64,000 bases of DNA. It comes from Spinacia oleracea. Its lineage: Eukaryota > Streptophyta > Magnoliopsida > Caryophyllales > Amaranthaceae. Below, one piece after another: positions 8,438-21,288 of this stretch (positions are counted from its first letter, which is position 1; each line of letters begins with the position of its first letter). The notes below the pieces were generated by a model. That model ran no database searches. It was not told the DNA's origin and saw nothing but the letters and a program-made list of their open reading frames with translations. The stretch lies in contig NC_079488.1 in the NCBI RefSeq assembly GCF_020520425.1, forward strand, positions 2,271,747 to 2,335,746, read 5' to 3'. Made by a program: the position numbers and the translations under genes.

Positions 8438-11280
8438 AATACATTTCATAGATGATAAATGTTCAACCCTAATGTTTTACAACCATGGGCCTCGAACCCA
8501 TCTTTAAAACAGTTCATGGAATTCAAAGCTATGCTTGATTTCCAGTACCACAATGTGAGTGTTGTTTCTCACTTGTTGCATAGGTTTAGTTATCATGCTT
8601 TGCCAATCTTAACATCCTTTTCATCGAATGTTCTTCGAGATATGATGATAAGATCTTTTGAGTTTGTTTATTATGTGATCTAGTCTTTCTTACTTCAATA
8701 TTGGTTCAACGCATTTTTCAATGAAGAACCATTAAGTTAACAGACATGTGATCTACCCAAGTTCAATGAAGAACTCTTTAACATAAACAACCCTATTTAA
8801 TTGCTTCTTAGGCAATAAGTACTTTTACTTCAACTGTTTAGGTTGCTAGTGATGCTTTGTTTGGATTTACTTATCCAAGCAGTTCACAGATATGTGGAAG
8901 ACTTTCCAGTTGTATCTTAGAACATAGAAATTAATATTTAATTTCCCACGCAACAACTCATGGTCTCCAATCCATGTTGCCATTTCAAAACACGATGCTC
9001 TATAGCTCGTCCTTGTCAATGGTTAACTCCAAAGGGATCTTGCTTGATCCTTTGCCAGTGTTTATGCGTGTAGCATCAAAGTTTAGCATATCTTTATTTC
9101 CTTGAATCAAGAACTAATCCTATCTACCTTTTCAAGTACCATAAGTTTTTCTTGATCTCAATCTAGTTGATCTTTACTTAGATCAATATAGATTGGTATA
9201 TGTTTGATGGTTTTTGTCCTTAAAACCAACTTGCAACCAATAGGTGTGAAACTATTCTTGCAAATCAACAAAATTTCTATTTTGTCATCAAAATATTGAG
9301 TATGTTTTATGGCCTCTAACCATCTAAAACATTTGAGTCTATATATGGCCTCTAACCATTTTAGGGAATCTAGGTTTCGTCATAGCTTTCTTACAAGTCA
9401 CAAACTCATTAATCTATATGATAATAGTTTGACTGCAAGTTGTAGGTTTCTTCACTATCTAATAGAAGAATCTCATAGTTTCATTGACCTGAACTCTATG
9501 TTTCTTCACTATCTAATAGAAGAATCTCATAGTTTCAGTGACTTGAACTCCATGCCTACTTGGGTATAGAACATTAAACAATAGAATATTAATAGCCACT
9601 TGAAAGTCCTTTGAATATTCTGTTCTCCTTGAAGCACTTGTAAAGTCTTCTAACAGATGTCTATTCTTTAAAGACACTTCTAAAGTCCTTAAAGAATAAG
9701 TTCGGATTTTCTGAAGCACTTCGAAAAGCCTCCGGAATGTCCGTTTATGTTTGTTGTTCGCCTCGAAGACTTTCGAGGTCTATTTTCTCCCACTTGTTAT
9801 TTTGGAAACGAATCTCCAAAAGGACATTATTTCGAGCAAACAAACATTATGTTCTCAAAAATTCGTGGTAGAAACAATACCCGTGTGTCTCATTTGAATA
9901 AATCACAATGAAACGTATATCTATACTTGGGCCTTAGTTTGTCGAATGACAAACACTAAGCTCCCACTGAGTTTAGCAACTCTCTAGATATATATTATGA
10001 AAATATATTCTGAAATTACTTTTCAATAGCTTTGACGAATTTGGTTTAGTTTGGTGGAAGTTGAGCATTTTGTTTTAGAAATTATAGGAAAAGTCTTTAT
10101 GATTCATCATTAATCGAATCAAGTATTAATTGACTTCGATTATTCCAACTTAGATATGCCATATCTTATGGAGTTAGATCGTGAAATTACAACACACAAT
10201 CATTGATGATCATTTTTGGTCTCAAGTAATCATTAACATGATCTAACCTAGATCTTTATGATTTCTTGCCAAGTGAATTTTATACTTCTGATTCTTTGAA
10301 CTAGCCAAACAGATTCAAACTTATATCACATTGAGTAAATAAACCAAAATTCACTCAAATCCAGGTGATATAACAAAGTCATAAAATATTTCTTTAGCTT
10401 TGAACTCTATTGTCTAGGCGTTCTAACAATAGTTCATATCTTTTGTTACTTTCAACAAGTAAGACTAGCTCGTCTTAAATGATCTAGAAATCAATCAAAT
10501 TTCAAAAGTCCATCAAAATAGAGCTTATGAATGTTAACTAGCTTGTTGATATGGTCTAAGCAACAATGCCAAAGATTATTGGAACTCAAATCAAGGGTTT
10601 GATTTGAACCTAGTAAAGTTTTTAAAGAGTTGTTTGTTTTTAATCAAGCATATTGACTCAACAAGTAAATCACCATTTCATTCAAATAAACAAACAAACA
10701 AGCATTGTTTTTGTTCTTCTGAATGTGAGTCTTTTCTGTGTTTGAAGCAGAAATTTAGGTATGCTGATTATGGAACAAAATAGCCATTAAGTTCCAGCCT
10801 TGAAAGGACTTAAAACAAACTAGACGACCCTACAACTAATGTAGCAATGCCATGCTTCATTTCCCACTTGTAGGTCATTAGTGTAGCCTAGCTTCCGTTG
10901 TTTGAGTTATTACCGAAGTAAGATCCTCAAGCGGTATATGATACCAAGGAAGTTTGATTGCCAGGTCACTTCTCTTTAAACATTAACTTTTAGGTAGAAA
11001 CGGAATTGTAAATTCCTTTCACTTGTTCCTTGTTTTCCTATTTCTTGTACCCTTTCTTATAGCCTTAAGAATTGAATTCTCTAGCGTTGGCTTTTATACT
11101 TTGTTTAGACATGTCCAATGTCACTCCAACAAAGTTCTTACCATTTTAATTTATGTTGAATATTTTATTTCAACTAGATGATCTTACCAGAAGCTTCTAA
11201 AGTTCTCTAAGCATCGATCTATTCGAATGTCTAGGGACTAGACTCATTCGAGAATTAAATGGGAAAAAGATTTTAGGTTG
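8438..11280 (-). pseudogene. Decayed copia gag-pol relic of Copia-B
   Basis: No long frame survives. Patches match copia coding sequence in the right order on the minus strand. Around 9,780-9,890 is the integrase C-terminal segment that reads GYYFYN...FLEK in Copia-A. Around 9,220-9,240 is a GCKLVL stretch like the start of RT. Around 10,820-10,890 is a protease-region match. The relic is shorter (about 2.8 kb against 4 kb) and riddled with stops, frameshifts and small tandem duplications, for example a roughly 54 bp unit repeated twice near 9,440-9,545. Confidence 0.65.
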
Positions 11281-11285
11281 TTAAC

Positions 11286-14062
11286 TGTAACACCCCGACA
11301 ATTCTCTCTTTTCTAAAAGAACATTTTAATATAAAACGTAGAGAATTATCAAGGCATTATCGCCCGTGTGAAAACATAACGGCTTATTCAGAATTTTGCA
11401 GCGGAAAACATAAAACTAACTGTAGGTTTATAAATAATCATTTTCAGAATAAATCCCAAAAACCAATCAACGAAAAACAAAGTTAATGTTACTAATTCAA
11501 TAAGTTTTAGAGTCCACTTAAACAAACCAAATCCAACTTAGAAAATCAAATGAACTACAAGCTCTCTAATCCCGATCCCAATGATGCATCATCTTCAAAC
11601 CTGTAGATGGGCAACGCTTATTGATCCTTAGAGACTGCTCACCAAAGATGGGTCATCACAGGATCAATAAGGCATAGCCATGATCAACACACACAAACAA
11701 AGCACGTAATCAGCAAAGCTGAGTACTACATACTAAAGCAATAATAATCCTAACATGATACTATTAAACATAATTAAGGGCAGACAAAGCATGATAATCT
11801 GACGACCATACTTAACTAGACTAGGCTAGACTGGACTAGACTTTTATAACAATAATATTATTTTAATTGAAATAGGCAATGGACCGAGTTTTCTAGCTAG
11901 ACGAGGTACGGGCGCGACTCCGTAACCTCAGTGACCTGCGATATCGAGGAACGTTTGACTGAAAATAGGACGCGGTGATCAATCCGGTCCGAATGAAAGG
12001 CCATGGGCTACCACCATGAACCCCAACTCATGTTTGTCCGTCACTTTAGACGTGCACAGTCTAAAGCTATTGCTACTCAGTTTCACTTTACATGATTTAC
12101 AAATTGACACCCTGTTATGACTCAACAATCACATAAGGCATGCAACTCACATTTATTTATAACTGTTTTTATCTTGGAATTGAGTAAGTGATCACAGAGG
12201 CATCAAACAAGACTCATTCCAATTAACTCCAATCTTTTCTCTAATACTGATCAACCCCTGTATATGGGTATAAGGTTTCAACTTACTAAATGAGGTCCTC
12301 CGCCCTCATAAAGTAGTGAAAAGCTAAAAGGGAACAACAATTAACTGATCTGAATTATATACTAAATAATCTAGTGTTCCCAATCAAACATGTTTGCATC
12401 AATCTTCCATACTAACATGTTACAATTCTCATAATGCAATATAAGTTCAATATGTCCGTCCAACAATATTAAACATGCAATTTCAACCTAACCGAGTTCG
12501 TCAATAATATCAACATAACTAAGTTCAACAACAATCTCAACACAACCAAGTTCACCAACAAGTTCAACATGGTTTCAACAATTAGCACACATTCCAAGCA
12601 CACAGGTATGTACGTACCTTGTGTAAACAACTGATAGGGCACTTTAACATTTTCAAAAGTCGCCTAAAGAGAATTCTCCGCCTAAAACAACCAACAAGTA
12701 ATCCCAATCAATTTCTAATCATTGGCAACCATAATAAAGCATTCTAAATGCATCCTAAACATATTTAGAACTTTCCCCAATATCAAAACTTGAATATTTG
12801 ATTTCCTAGCATCATATATATCGAATTAGTGATTGAAATTCGTTGAAAACTCTTTGCAAACATCGTACTTTAAATTTTCAGCAATATAAACTCGTTTAAA
12901 ACTTCACCAAGGCCAATTTACATTCCTAGTACATCGAGACAATAAATTCAATAATCCACCATTGTCCTACCATGATTTACAACCATTTAAACCTTGAAAT
13001 TCATACTTTAAATAATCAAAAATCAATATTTCAATGTATTTAGATAATCTGAAAAATAAATATATTGTTTAAACATAATATATAAATCTGAAATTCCAAT
13101 TAAGTCATAAAAATTACAAATTTATTAAATCAAAGCATAAATCAAATTAAAAAAATATAATTAAAATAATTAGTTTACTTAGGGTTTAAGAAATAACCAA
13201 GAAGGATTCAAGGAGATGCTGGCCGGCGGAGCACAGGCGCGGCAGCGGTGGAACGACGGCAAGGAGGGGCACGACGGCGCACCGGTGGTGGTGGTTGGCT
13301 GCCGCAACAACATAAACTGGTGAGAACTGAGAAAGGAGAACGAAAGAGAGCAAGACACAAAATAGAAAGACGAGAAGGCTACCGTACAAAGGTCGCCGTC
13401 AGGCGACGGCAAGGTGGCTGTGCTGGCGGCGAGTACGGCGGCGGGCTGTACGAAAATAGAAAAGAAATTGAGGAGAGCAATACTCGAAGCAACGTGAGAA
13501 GAAGAACAAAAGGAAAAACAAAGAAGGAATAGTGAGGGAGGAGAACGACGAAGAAGAAGGTCGAAGAAGAGGGGGAGCAAGCTAACCGGCGGCGACTGGT
13601 CCGGCGGTGGTGGCGGCTGAGCTTGGAGGCAACGTGAGGGAGGAGGAGTTCTTGAGGGTTTGCTTTTTACGTGAGATTGAAGGAGGGAGTTTGGTTGTTT
13701 TTTTTTTTTTTTTTGTTTTACGTATTGTTGAAAGAGAAGGGAGTAGGGTAGTTTGGGTTTATGGGTTTATAATATTGGGCTTTGTCCAATTGGGCTAGAC
13801 TTAGGAATTTAGCTTTAGGATTTGAATCCAAAACCGAATAGGATCGTTTTCTAAATTCAATCAATTTTCGTAATTCAAATTACTTTCAACTTAAAATTCT
13901 AAAATCATTTTCGATTTCGTAAATCGTTGAAAATATTAAAAAGTAATAAATAAATATGCGTTAATTATATATTTATTTCCAAAATTCATAAATTCTTATT
14001 TAAATATATTAAATATACGTTAAAATATATAAATGAAATGTATAAAATTACGGGGGATTACA
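11286..14062 (-). repeat. Gypsy 3' LTR (2,777 bp)
   Basis: On the plus strand it runs from TGTAACACCCCGAC to GGGGGATTACA; in element direction it is TGTAATCCCC...GGGGTGTTACA. It matches 18,506-21,283. Visible differences are one base near 11,721, one near 12,029, and the T-run near 13,700. A GC-rich segment at 13,200-13,650 keeps open frames on both strands (133 codons minus, 94 plus). Their low-complexity Ser/Leu and Arg/Gly content argues against a protein. Confidence 0.93.
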
Positions 14063-14080
14063 ATCTACCCCTCTTAAAAG
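14063..14080 (-). promoter_or_regulatory. Gypsy polypurine tract
   Basis: On the minus strand it reads TTTTAAGAGGGGTAGAT directly before the LTR start TGTAATCC. A purine-rich run in this place primes plus-strand synthesis in LTR elements. Confidence 0.75.
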
Positions 14081-14347
14081 AAGTTTCGTCCCGAAACTTG
14101 ACACGAAAATTCACATATCTTTCCAAACTTTTCAACTTATTCTTATTGTAGAAGTACTTTGTGCCACTCTTGTGCACTCTTTTGCCAACTTAAAGTTGCT
14201 TGTGTTATTCATGAACACCTTTTTCTTATGCGGAGAATCTATTTACTTTGCATGAACATGTATAAGTTGCTAAAAATGAGCGTACAATGCATAAAATTGC
14301 TATAAAAATAGGTAAAAAGCGCGAATTTCTATCGCATTCTACCCCTC

Positions 14348-14662
14348 TTAAAGAAAACGAGTTACGCCCCCGTAACTCATTTCAGGGAATTCTATCCCCA
14401 ATACAATATTTCCCCTAAAATCATTCCAGCATGTAGGACTCCTACAATTCTTTCCATACAACGCCTTAAAAGGTGTAATCTTAATTCTCGCATGGTAACT
14501 ATTATTGCGCGAAAATTCAATCAAATCTAGATGGTTTAGCAACTGCCCTTTAAAGTCAATAGCACAGGCTCTCAACATATCTTCCATGGTTTGGTTAGTC
14601 CTCTCAGGCTGACCATCGGTTGCAGGGTGGAAAGCAATACTCATTTTCAATGTCGTCCCCAA
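14348..14662 (-). pseudogene. Gypsy integrase fragment
   Basis: 104 codons with the integrase core segment FHPATDGQPERTNQTMEDML, including the glutamate of the DDE triad (the E of PERTNQ), then YGKNCRSP. Upstream integrase parts and a recognisable chromodomain are not seen. It belongs to the broken pol of the gypsy element and is not expressed as a full protein. Confidence 0.85.
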
Positions 14663-15379
14663 GATTCAACTGGACCTTACTGCCAAAATTTCAAACTTTT
14701 GTGCTCGGCAAGGATCTTACATGTTTCCCTATAAAGGTAATGTCTCCAAATATTCACAGATAACACGATAGCAGTTAGCTTTAGGTCATGGGTAGGGTAA
14801 TTAGCCTTATAAGGTTTCAATTGATGCGACAACAGGTGCGAAGGTTACACGCTCCTTTAAAACCTAGAAAGCTTTTTCACATTTCTCACTTCACTTGAAT
14901 TTCGATTCTTTTTTCAACAAGTTGGTCATTGGTTTTGCTTTCTTCGAAAAGTCTTTCACAACTTCCTATAATAGTCGTCTAGGCTTAGAGAACTTCAAAT
15001 ATCGGACACGTTCTTTGGAGTAGGTCACTCAGTCACAACTTGAATCTTAGTAGGATCTACAGAAACGCTTTCTGCTCACTTTTTCTTTTTTTTGTTTTTT
15101 TTTTTTTTTTTTTTACCGAACCTCATCACGCCTTTCATGGATGTATAACTCTTGGGATTAACTCTTAGCTCTTTCACCAATTCGTATATTTCCCATCTTT
15201 TCAAGACAACAAATGATTTCTAACGACCCTGGACCACTCGAATCTTCTCTTAATTTTATTCCCTTAAGTAACGTAGTTTTCAATCAATTTAGTCTTCACT
15301 TTTCCGTCGGTGTCACTTATACACACGTGACTTCAAGATTTGTATACTTCATTCACATAACACTAGATTCTTTCTAAGA
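14663..15379 (-). pseudogene. Degraded gypsy RNase H / integrase spacer
   Basis: No open frame. It lies between the RT and integrase pieces and is too short to hold full RNase H plus the integrase N-terminus, so internal deletions are likely. It includes a T-rich run at 15,085-15,114. Confidence 0.5.
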
Positions 15380-16125
15380 GTCTCCAAAACAATCCTCAAG
15401 TGTTTGTCATGCTCTTTCTCATTCCTTGGATAAATCAGGATATCATCAATATAATAACGAACTTAATTCGGAATTCGTGGAAAATCTTATTCATCAAATC
15501 CATAATTATGGCAGGTGCATTGTTTAACCCAAAAGACATTATTCTAAACCCATAATGACAATAACGAGTCCTAATGAGGTCTTAGGCCCTTATCAGCTAT
15601 CCTTAATTGGTGATACTTCAAACACAACTCAGTCTTCGAGAACACACTCGCCTAATTCAATTGATCCAATATGTCATCTATCCTAGGCAAAGGGTACTTG
15701 TTCTTGATGGTGTTTAGCTCCCTAAAATCGATGCATAATTCCATACTCTTATCTTTCTCCTTAACAAACAACACAGGATCTCCCCACGGTGATGCACTAG
15801 GCCTAATATGCCCCTTAACAAAACAACTCTTGCAATTGTGTCTTAATTTGCTCATTTTGAGAGGTGTCATTCTATATGGTGCTTTAGTTATAGGTGTCGT
15901 TCCAGGAACTAAGTTTATAGTGAACTCAAAGGCTCCAACAGGTAACATACTTGCAATTTCACTCGGAAACACATCAATGAATCCACTCACAATGGCAACA
16001 TCCTTGATTTCCACTCCAACTTCTTTACCCACCTCTAACACACTACAGAAAAATAGTTCACACTCCTTATTCATCAAGTCCTCACTTGCATTACAGCAAT
16101 AACTAAAGGTTCTTGGACTTCTCAA
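15380..16125 (-). pseudogene. Gypsy protease-RT boundary and reverse transcriptase, frameshifted
   Basis: An open frame at 15,652-16,125 carries the canonical gypsy RT entry: [13 protein letters not shown], then [19 protein letters not shown], then LCIDFRELN and [14 protein letters not shown]. Further along, at about 15,430-15,560, in shifted frames, are SFGLNNAPA (the MPFGLTNAPA segment) and YIDDIL, the catalytic motif. The domain is recognisable but broken by frameshifts. Confidence 0.85.
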
Positions 16126-16414
16126 AACATTTATAGGAGGTCAATCTCCCAACATGGTTCTTTAAATTTACTTTCTGAATTTCACAGTACGTCCATCTTA
16201 GCCTTGTACAAACTTAGCCAATCCCATCCTAAGGTTTATGAATTATTGTGCATTTTGCTTTCTCATTAAAGGAGTTTCCTTAAGGCAGTAACAAACGAAT
16301 CCCAATTGAATCTCTCAACAGCGCTAAGTCTAACCCCATTTCCTCTCCACCACAAATCAACTTCATCTTCTAAGTACAGTACAACTTGACCCGCTCTTAT
16401 GTTCTCAAGACAGT

Positions 16415-16615
16415 TCACATCCCAAACAGTTTCTCAAACTCTCTAACCCAGTTCTCTAAAAAGGTAGGATCAGCTTGCCTCTTTAAGTATGGTGACTTAA
16501 CTTTGGCTAGTCTCTCAAGCATGTCTCCAGCAGAATCGGGACGCTCAGTCCTCTCTTGTGTCAGTTTTTCCGCCAAGAGGCGAATAGCAACAACTAAGTC
16601 ATTATTGTTGGTCAT
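16415..16615 (-). pseudogene. Gypsy gag N-terminal fragment
   Basis: 66 codons ending in DPTFLENWVREFEKLFGM, which resembles the conserved start of plant gypsy gag (a D-P...W...E-K-F pattern). The rest of gag, the zinc knuckle and the protease are not seen before the RT fragment, so about 1 kb or more is missing. Confidence 0.7.
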
Positions 16616-16622
16616 TCTATAA

Positions 16623-18488
16623 CATGGCCTGAAGTTAATATACTCTATCTTAGGTTCTAAACCTCACTCACATGTCATTCTATATCAAGCAATATTTGAT
16701 TTGACCATAGAGATCGCCTCAATAAACAATATTCACATAAAATCTTTTACGAAGGTGCAACAATCATTGCAAAATAATTCTCCTCTATCATTTGCGAACG
16801 ACATTCACATAAAGGACATCCGATCGAGGGAAACAAATCAAATTCAATCATCACAAATAATAATAATAAAAGAAATATTCCTCTTCGCGTGCCCAAACTA
16901 AATCATTGACCACTTGGATAATTAAATATTTAACTTTAATTCCTCAAAAGAAACTTGTATTTCCTAAAGAAAATTTTATTCCTCAAAACAATATTAATAA
17001 CAATTTCTAAACCATAATAACGTACTTGTCCTCAAAATAAAATAAAGGTTCTATGACATAAATATAAACTACCGCTGGGCGAATTATGGAATTCTCAAAT
17101 TGGAAACGAATACTTTAACTTTTATTGCTAATTCTATAAAGGTTTATTACATCCTTGAAAAGAATAAACAATAACTCGATCTCATATTACTTTAACTTTA
17201 AACTGTTATAGCTTTGCTACTTATTCTTTAAAACATAAAGGAACTAACTAACTATTACAACTTCAAACGTTTAAGGCATCTTGCCTATCTGCTCTTTCCT
17301 TGGAAACTTGTGGAGTGAAATCTAGATTTTCAGTATTCGTTGAACTCTTCCTCCGGGTCCGAATCCTCTTTCACACCTTACCAGTGATCTCAATGGTAGG
17401 CTCATAGGTCTTTGGGTTAGGATTTTCTGCCTCAACCTCTACATTCTCGTCCTCAACGGCTACATCATTTTCCTCTAGATCATTATTTACACCAACTCCT
17501 ATAGGTTCCTCTATAACGGCATCCCAAGCATGATTCCCTATGTCTTTACCCTTATTAATCCACTTTCTGCTACCTCAATAGTGGTGGTCATAATCTCTGA
17601 GTCGCATCTCGAACTACCATCCTAGTCCCATGCTTAGCCGAATTTGGTGTTCCATAATGAGAATGCATGTCTTTAAACATATCTTTGAGTCCTAGGTATG
17701 ACATTTGGTTAGGTAAGCAATGAACAATAGTGGATTCTATGATATCTTTTCTCATTAAGGTGGGTTGGTCTTGTATCTTAGCAAAATAATCATATCCAAA
17801 CACGACTTGGAATCCTATGGTGGTGTACTTGGAAAGCCACATTTTATTCCTAAAAGAAACAACTTAAAGTCTCACTAACAATTTCCCAACCAAACCATAA
17901 CCAAAGTTCAATAAAACGATAAGTTTGTTGGAATCAAACAATTTCTATGCACATTTAAATGCAACACTTAAACATTTAGCATATGCACGTAACAATTAAC
18001 TTCTTATGCTAGCAATTAACTACTAATGCACATATAATTCTATCCTATATGCCCTTTCCTATATTACCCATCTCTCATAATAAATCATAATAGGTCAAAC
18101 ATTAAAGAATTTTAAAGAATAAAATAAGAAAATTTAGTAAATTTTTTTTTTTATTATTAAACGAATAAATAAAGAACTTTTTTATTTTTTATTTTTTTTT
18201 TATTTTTTTATTTTTTTTTATATGTATATATTTCGGATATATTTAATTAAATTCGAAAAGAAAAAGAACGTACTTAATTCGAATAAACGCAAAGTTTAAA
18301 ATAAATAAGTTAATTTCGAACTTAAATAAGAAATATTAATATACTTTCAAACAAATAAAATTAATTTGGTCCCCCAAAAAAAAGTACCAATTTTTGAACA
18401 CTATAATACGTAGAAGCTCGATTTTTAAGAAATTGATTTTAAATTACTAGATAGTTAGGCGCCTAAAATTTATTAAAGTAAAACCTTA
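16623..18488 (-). other. Gypsy 5' internal region without clear coding
   Basis: AT-rich DNA between the primer site and the gag fragment. A minus-strand frame of 84 codons (17,588-17,842) shows no family I recognise. A low-complexity T/A tract lies at 18,140-18,235. This may be leader or degraded gag. Confidence 0.5.
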
Positions 18489-18505
18489 GCTTCTAGATAC
18501 CACTT
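18489..18505 (-). promoter_or_regulatory. Gypsy primer-binding site
   Basis: On the minus strand, AAGTGGTATCTAGAAGC follows the LTR end TGTTACA. TGGTATC matches the start of the plant initiator-Met-tRNA site (TGGTATCAGAGC), with later differences. Confidence 0.75.
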
Positions 18506-21283
18506 TGTAACACCCCGACAATTCTCTCTTTTCTAAAAGAACATTTTAATATAAAACGTAGAGAATTATCAAGGCATTATCGCCCGTGTGAAAACATAAC
18601 GGCTTATTCAGAATTTTGCAGCGGAAAACATAAAACTAACTGTAGGTTTATAAATAATCATTTTCAGAATAAATCCCAAAAACCAATCAACGAAAAACAA
18701 AGTTAATGTTACTAATTCAATAAGTTTTAGAGTCCACTTAAACAAACCAAATCCAACTTAGAAAATCAAATGAACTACAAGCTCTCTAATCCCGATCCCA
18801 ATGATGCATCATCTTCAAACCTGTAGATGGGCAACGCTTATTGATCCTTAGAGACTGCTCACCAAAGATGGGTCATCACAGGATCAATAAGGCATAGCCA
18901 TGATCAACACACACAAACAAAGCACGTAATCAGCAAAGCTGGGTACTACATACTAAAGCAATAATAATCCTAACATGATACTATTAAACATAATTAAGGG
19001 CAGACAAAGCATGATAATCTGACGACCATACTTAACTAGACTAGGCTAGACTGGACTAGACTTTTATAACAATAATATTATTTTAATTGAAATAGGCAAT
19101 GGACCGAGTTTTCTAGCTAGACGAGGTACGGGCGCGACTCCGTAACCTCAGTGACCTGCGATATCGAGGAACGTTTGACTGAAAATAGGACGCGGTGATC
19201 AATCCGGTCCGAATGAAAGGCCATGGGCTACCACCATGAACCCCAACTCCTGTTTGTCCGTCACTTTAGACGTGCACAGTCTAAAGCTATTGCTACTCAG
19301 TTTCACTTTACATGATTTACAAATTGACACCCTGTTATGACTCAACAATCACATAAGGCATGCAACTCACATTTATTTATAACTGTTTTTATCTTGGAAT
19401 TGAGTAAGTGATCACAGAGGCATCAAACAAGACTCATTCCAATTAACTCCAATCTTTTCTCTAATACTGATCAACCCCTGTATATGGGTATAAGGTTTCA
19501 ACTTACTAAATGAGGTCCTCCGCCCTCATAAAGTAGTGAAAAGCTAAAAGGGAACAACAATTAACTGATCTGAATTATATACTAAATAATCTAGTGTTCC
19601 CAATCAAACATGTTTGCATCAATCTTCCATACTAACATGTTACAATTCTCATAATGCAATATAAGTTCAATATGTCCGTCCAACAATATTAAACATGCAA
19701 TTTCAACCTAACCGAGTTCGTCAATAATATCAACATAACTAAGTTCAACAACAATCTCAACACAACCAAGTTCACCAACAAGTTCAACATGGTTTCAACA
19801 ATTAGCACACATTCCAAGCACACAGGTATGTACGTACCTTGTGTAAACAACTGATAGGGCACTTTAACATTTTCAAAAGTCGCCTAAAGAGAATTCTCCG
19901 CCTAAAACAACCAACAAGTAATCCCAATCAATTTCTAATCATTGGCAACCATAATAAAGCATTCTAAATGCATCCTAAACATATTTAGAACTTTCCCCAA
20001 TATCAAAACTTGAATATTTGATTTCCTAGCATCATATATATCGAATTAGTGATTGAAATTCGTTGAAAACTCTTTGCAAACATCGTACTTTAAATTTTCA
20101 GCAATATAAACTCGTTTAAAACTTCACCAAGGCCAATTTACATTCCTAGTACATCGAGACAATAAATTCAATAATCCACCATTGTCCTACCATGATTTAC
20201 AACCATTTAAACCTTGAAATTCATACTTTAAATAATCAAAAATCAATATTTCAATGTATTTAGATAATCTGAAAAATAAATATATTGTTTAAACATAATA
20301 TATAAATCTGAAATTCCAATTAAGTCATAAAAATTACAAATTTATTAAATCAAAGCATAAATCAAATTAAAAAAATATAATTAAAATAATTAGTTTACTT
20401 AGGGTTTAAGAAATAACCAAGAAGGATTCAAGGAGATGCTGGCCGGCGGAGCACAGGCGCGGCAGCGGTGGAACGACGGCAAGGAGGGGCACGACGGCGC
20501 ACCGGTGGTGGTGGTTGGCTGCCGCAACAACATAAACTGGTGAGAACTGAGAAAGGAGAACGAAAGAGAGCAAGACACAAAATAGAAAGACGAGAAGGCT
20601 ACCGTACAAAGGTCGCCGTCAGGCGACGGCAAGGTGGCTGTGCTGGCGGCGAGTACGGCGGCGGGCTGTACGAAAATAGAAAAGAAATTGAGGAGAGCAA
20701 TACTCGAAGCAACGTGAGAAGAAGAACAAAAGGAAAAACAAAGAAGGAATAGTGAGGGAGGAGAACGACGAAGAAGAAGGTCGAAGAAGAGGGGGAGCAA
20801 GCTAACCGGCGGCGACTGGTCCGGCGGTGGTGGCGGCTGAGCTTGGAGGCAACGTGAGGGAGGAGGAGTTCTTGAGGGTTTGCTTTTTACGTGAGATTGA
20901 AGGAGGGAGTTTGGTTGTTTTTTTGTTTTTTTTTTGTTTTACGTATTGTTGAAAGAGAAGGGAGTAGGGTAGTTTGGGTTTATGGGTTTATAATATTGGG
21001 CTTTGTCCAATTGGGCTAGACTTAGGAATTTAGCTTTAGGATTTGAATCCAAAACCGAATAGGATCGTTTTCTAAATTCAATCAATTTTCGTAATTCAAA
21101 TTACTTTCAACTTAAAATTCTAAAATCATTTTCGATTTCGTAAATCGTTGAAAATATTAAAAAGTAATAAATAAATATGCGTTAATTATATATTTATTTC
21201 CAAAATTCATAAATTCTTATTTAAATATATTAAATATACGTTAAAATATATAAATGAAATGTATAAAATTACGGGGGATTACA
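18506..21283 (-). repeat. Gypsy 5' LTR (2,778 bp)
   Basis: Near-perfect copy of 11,286-14,062, including the GC-rich segment (20,420-20,870) and both of its open frames. As the upstream LTR in element direction it would hold the promoter. Confidence 0.93.
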
Positions 21284-21288
21284 ATAAC

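Larger units (their letters stand above)
6809..11285 (-). mobile_element. Copia-B, decayed copia element (3' part), split by a gypsy insertion
   Basis: Read on the minus strand this part holds a truncated 3' LTR, a 3' noncoding region nearly identical to that of Copia-A, and a badly degraded gag-pol. The element resumes at 21,289-23,792 beyond the gypsy element. Its leader and 3' noncoding region match the intact elements far better than its coding region does. Confidence 0.8.
11286..21283 (-). mobile_element. Ty3/gypsy LTR retrotransposon inserted in Copia-B
   Basis: Two direct repeats of about 2.78 kb flank 4.4 kb of internal DNA. The primer site next to the right LTR and the polypurine tract next to the left one show that it reads on the minus strand. 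The flanking 5 bp are TTAAC (11,281-11,285) and ATAAC (21,284-21,288), a target duplication with one mismatch. Integrase lies downstream of RT, the gypsy order. The LTRs differ by only a few bases by eye, so the insertion is recent, yet the coding region is badly broken. The lineage was not determined. Confidence 0.92.

Noticed and set aside
13179-13580. 133-codon frame duplicated exactly at 20,399-20,800, at first taken for a duplicated gene
   Set aside because: It lies inside the two gypsy LTRs, so the duplication is the LTR pair. The composition is low-complexity.
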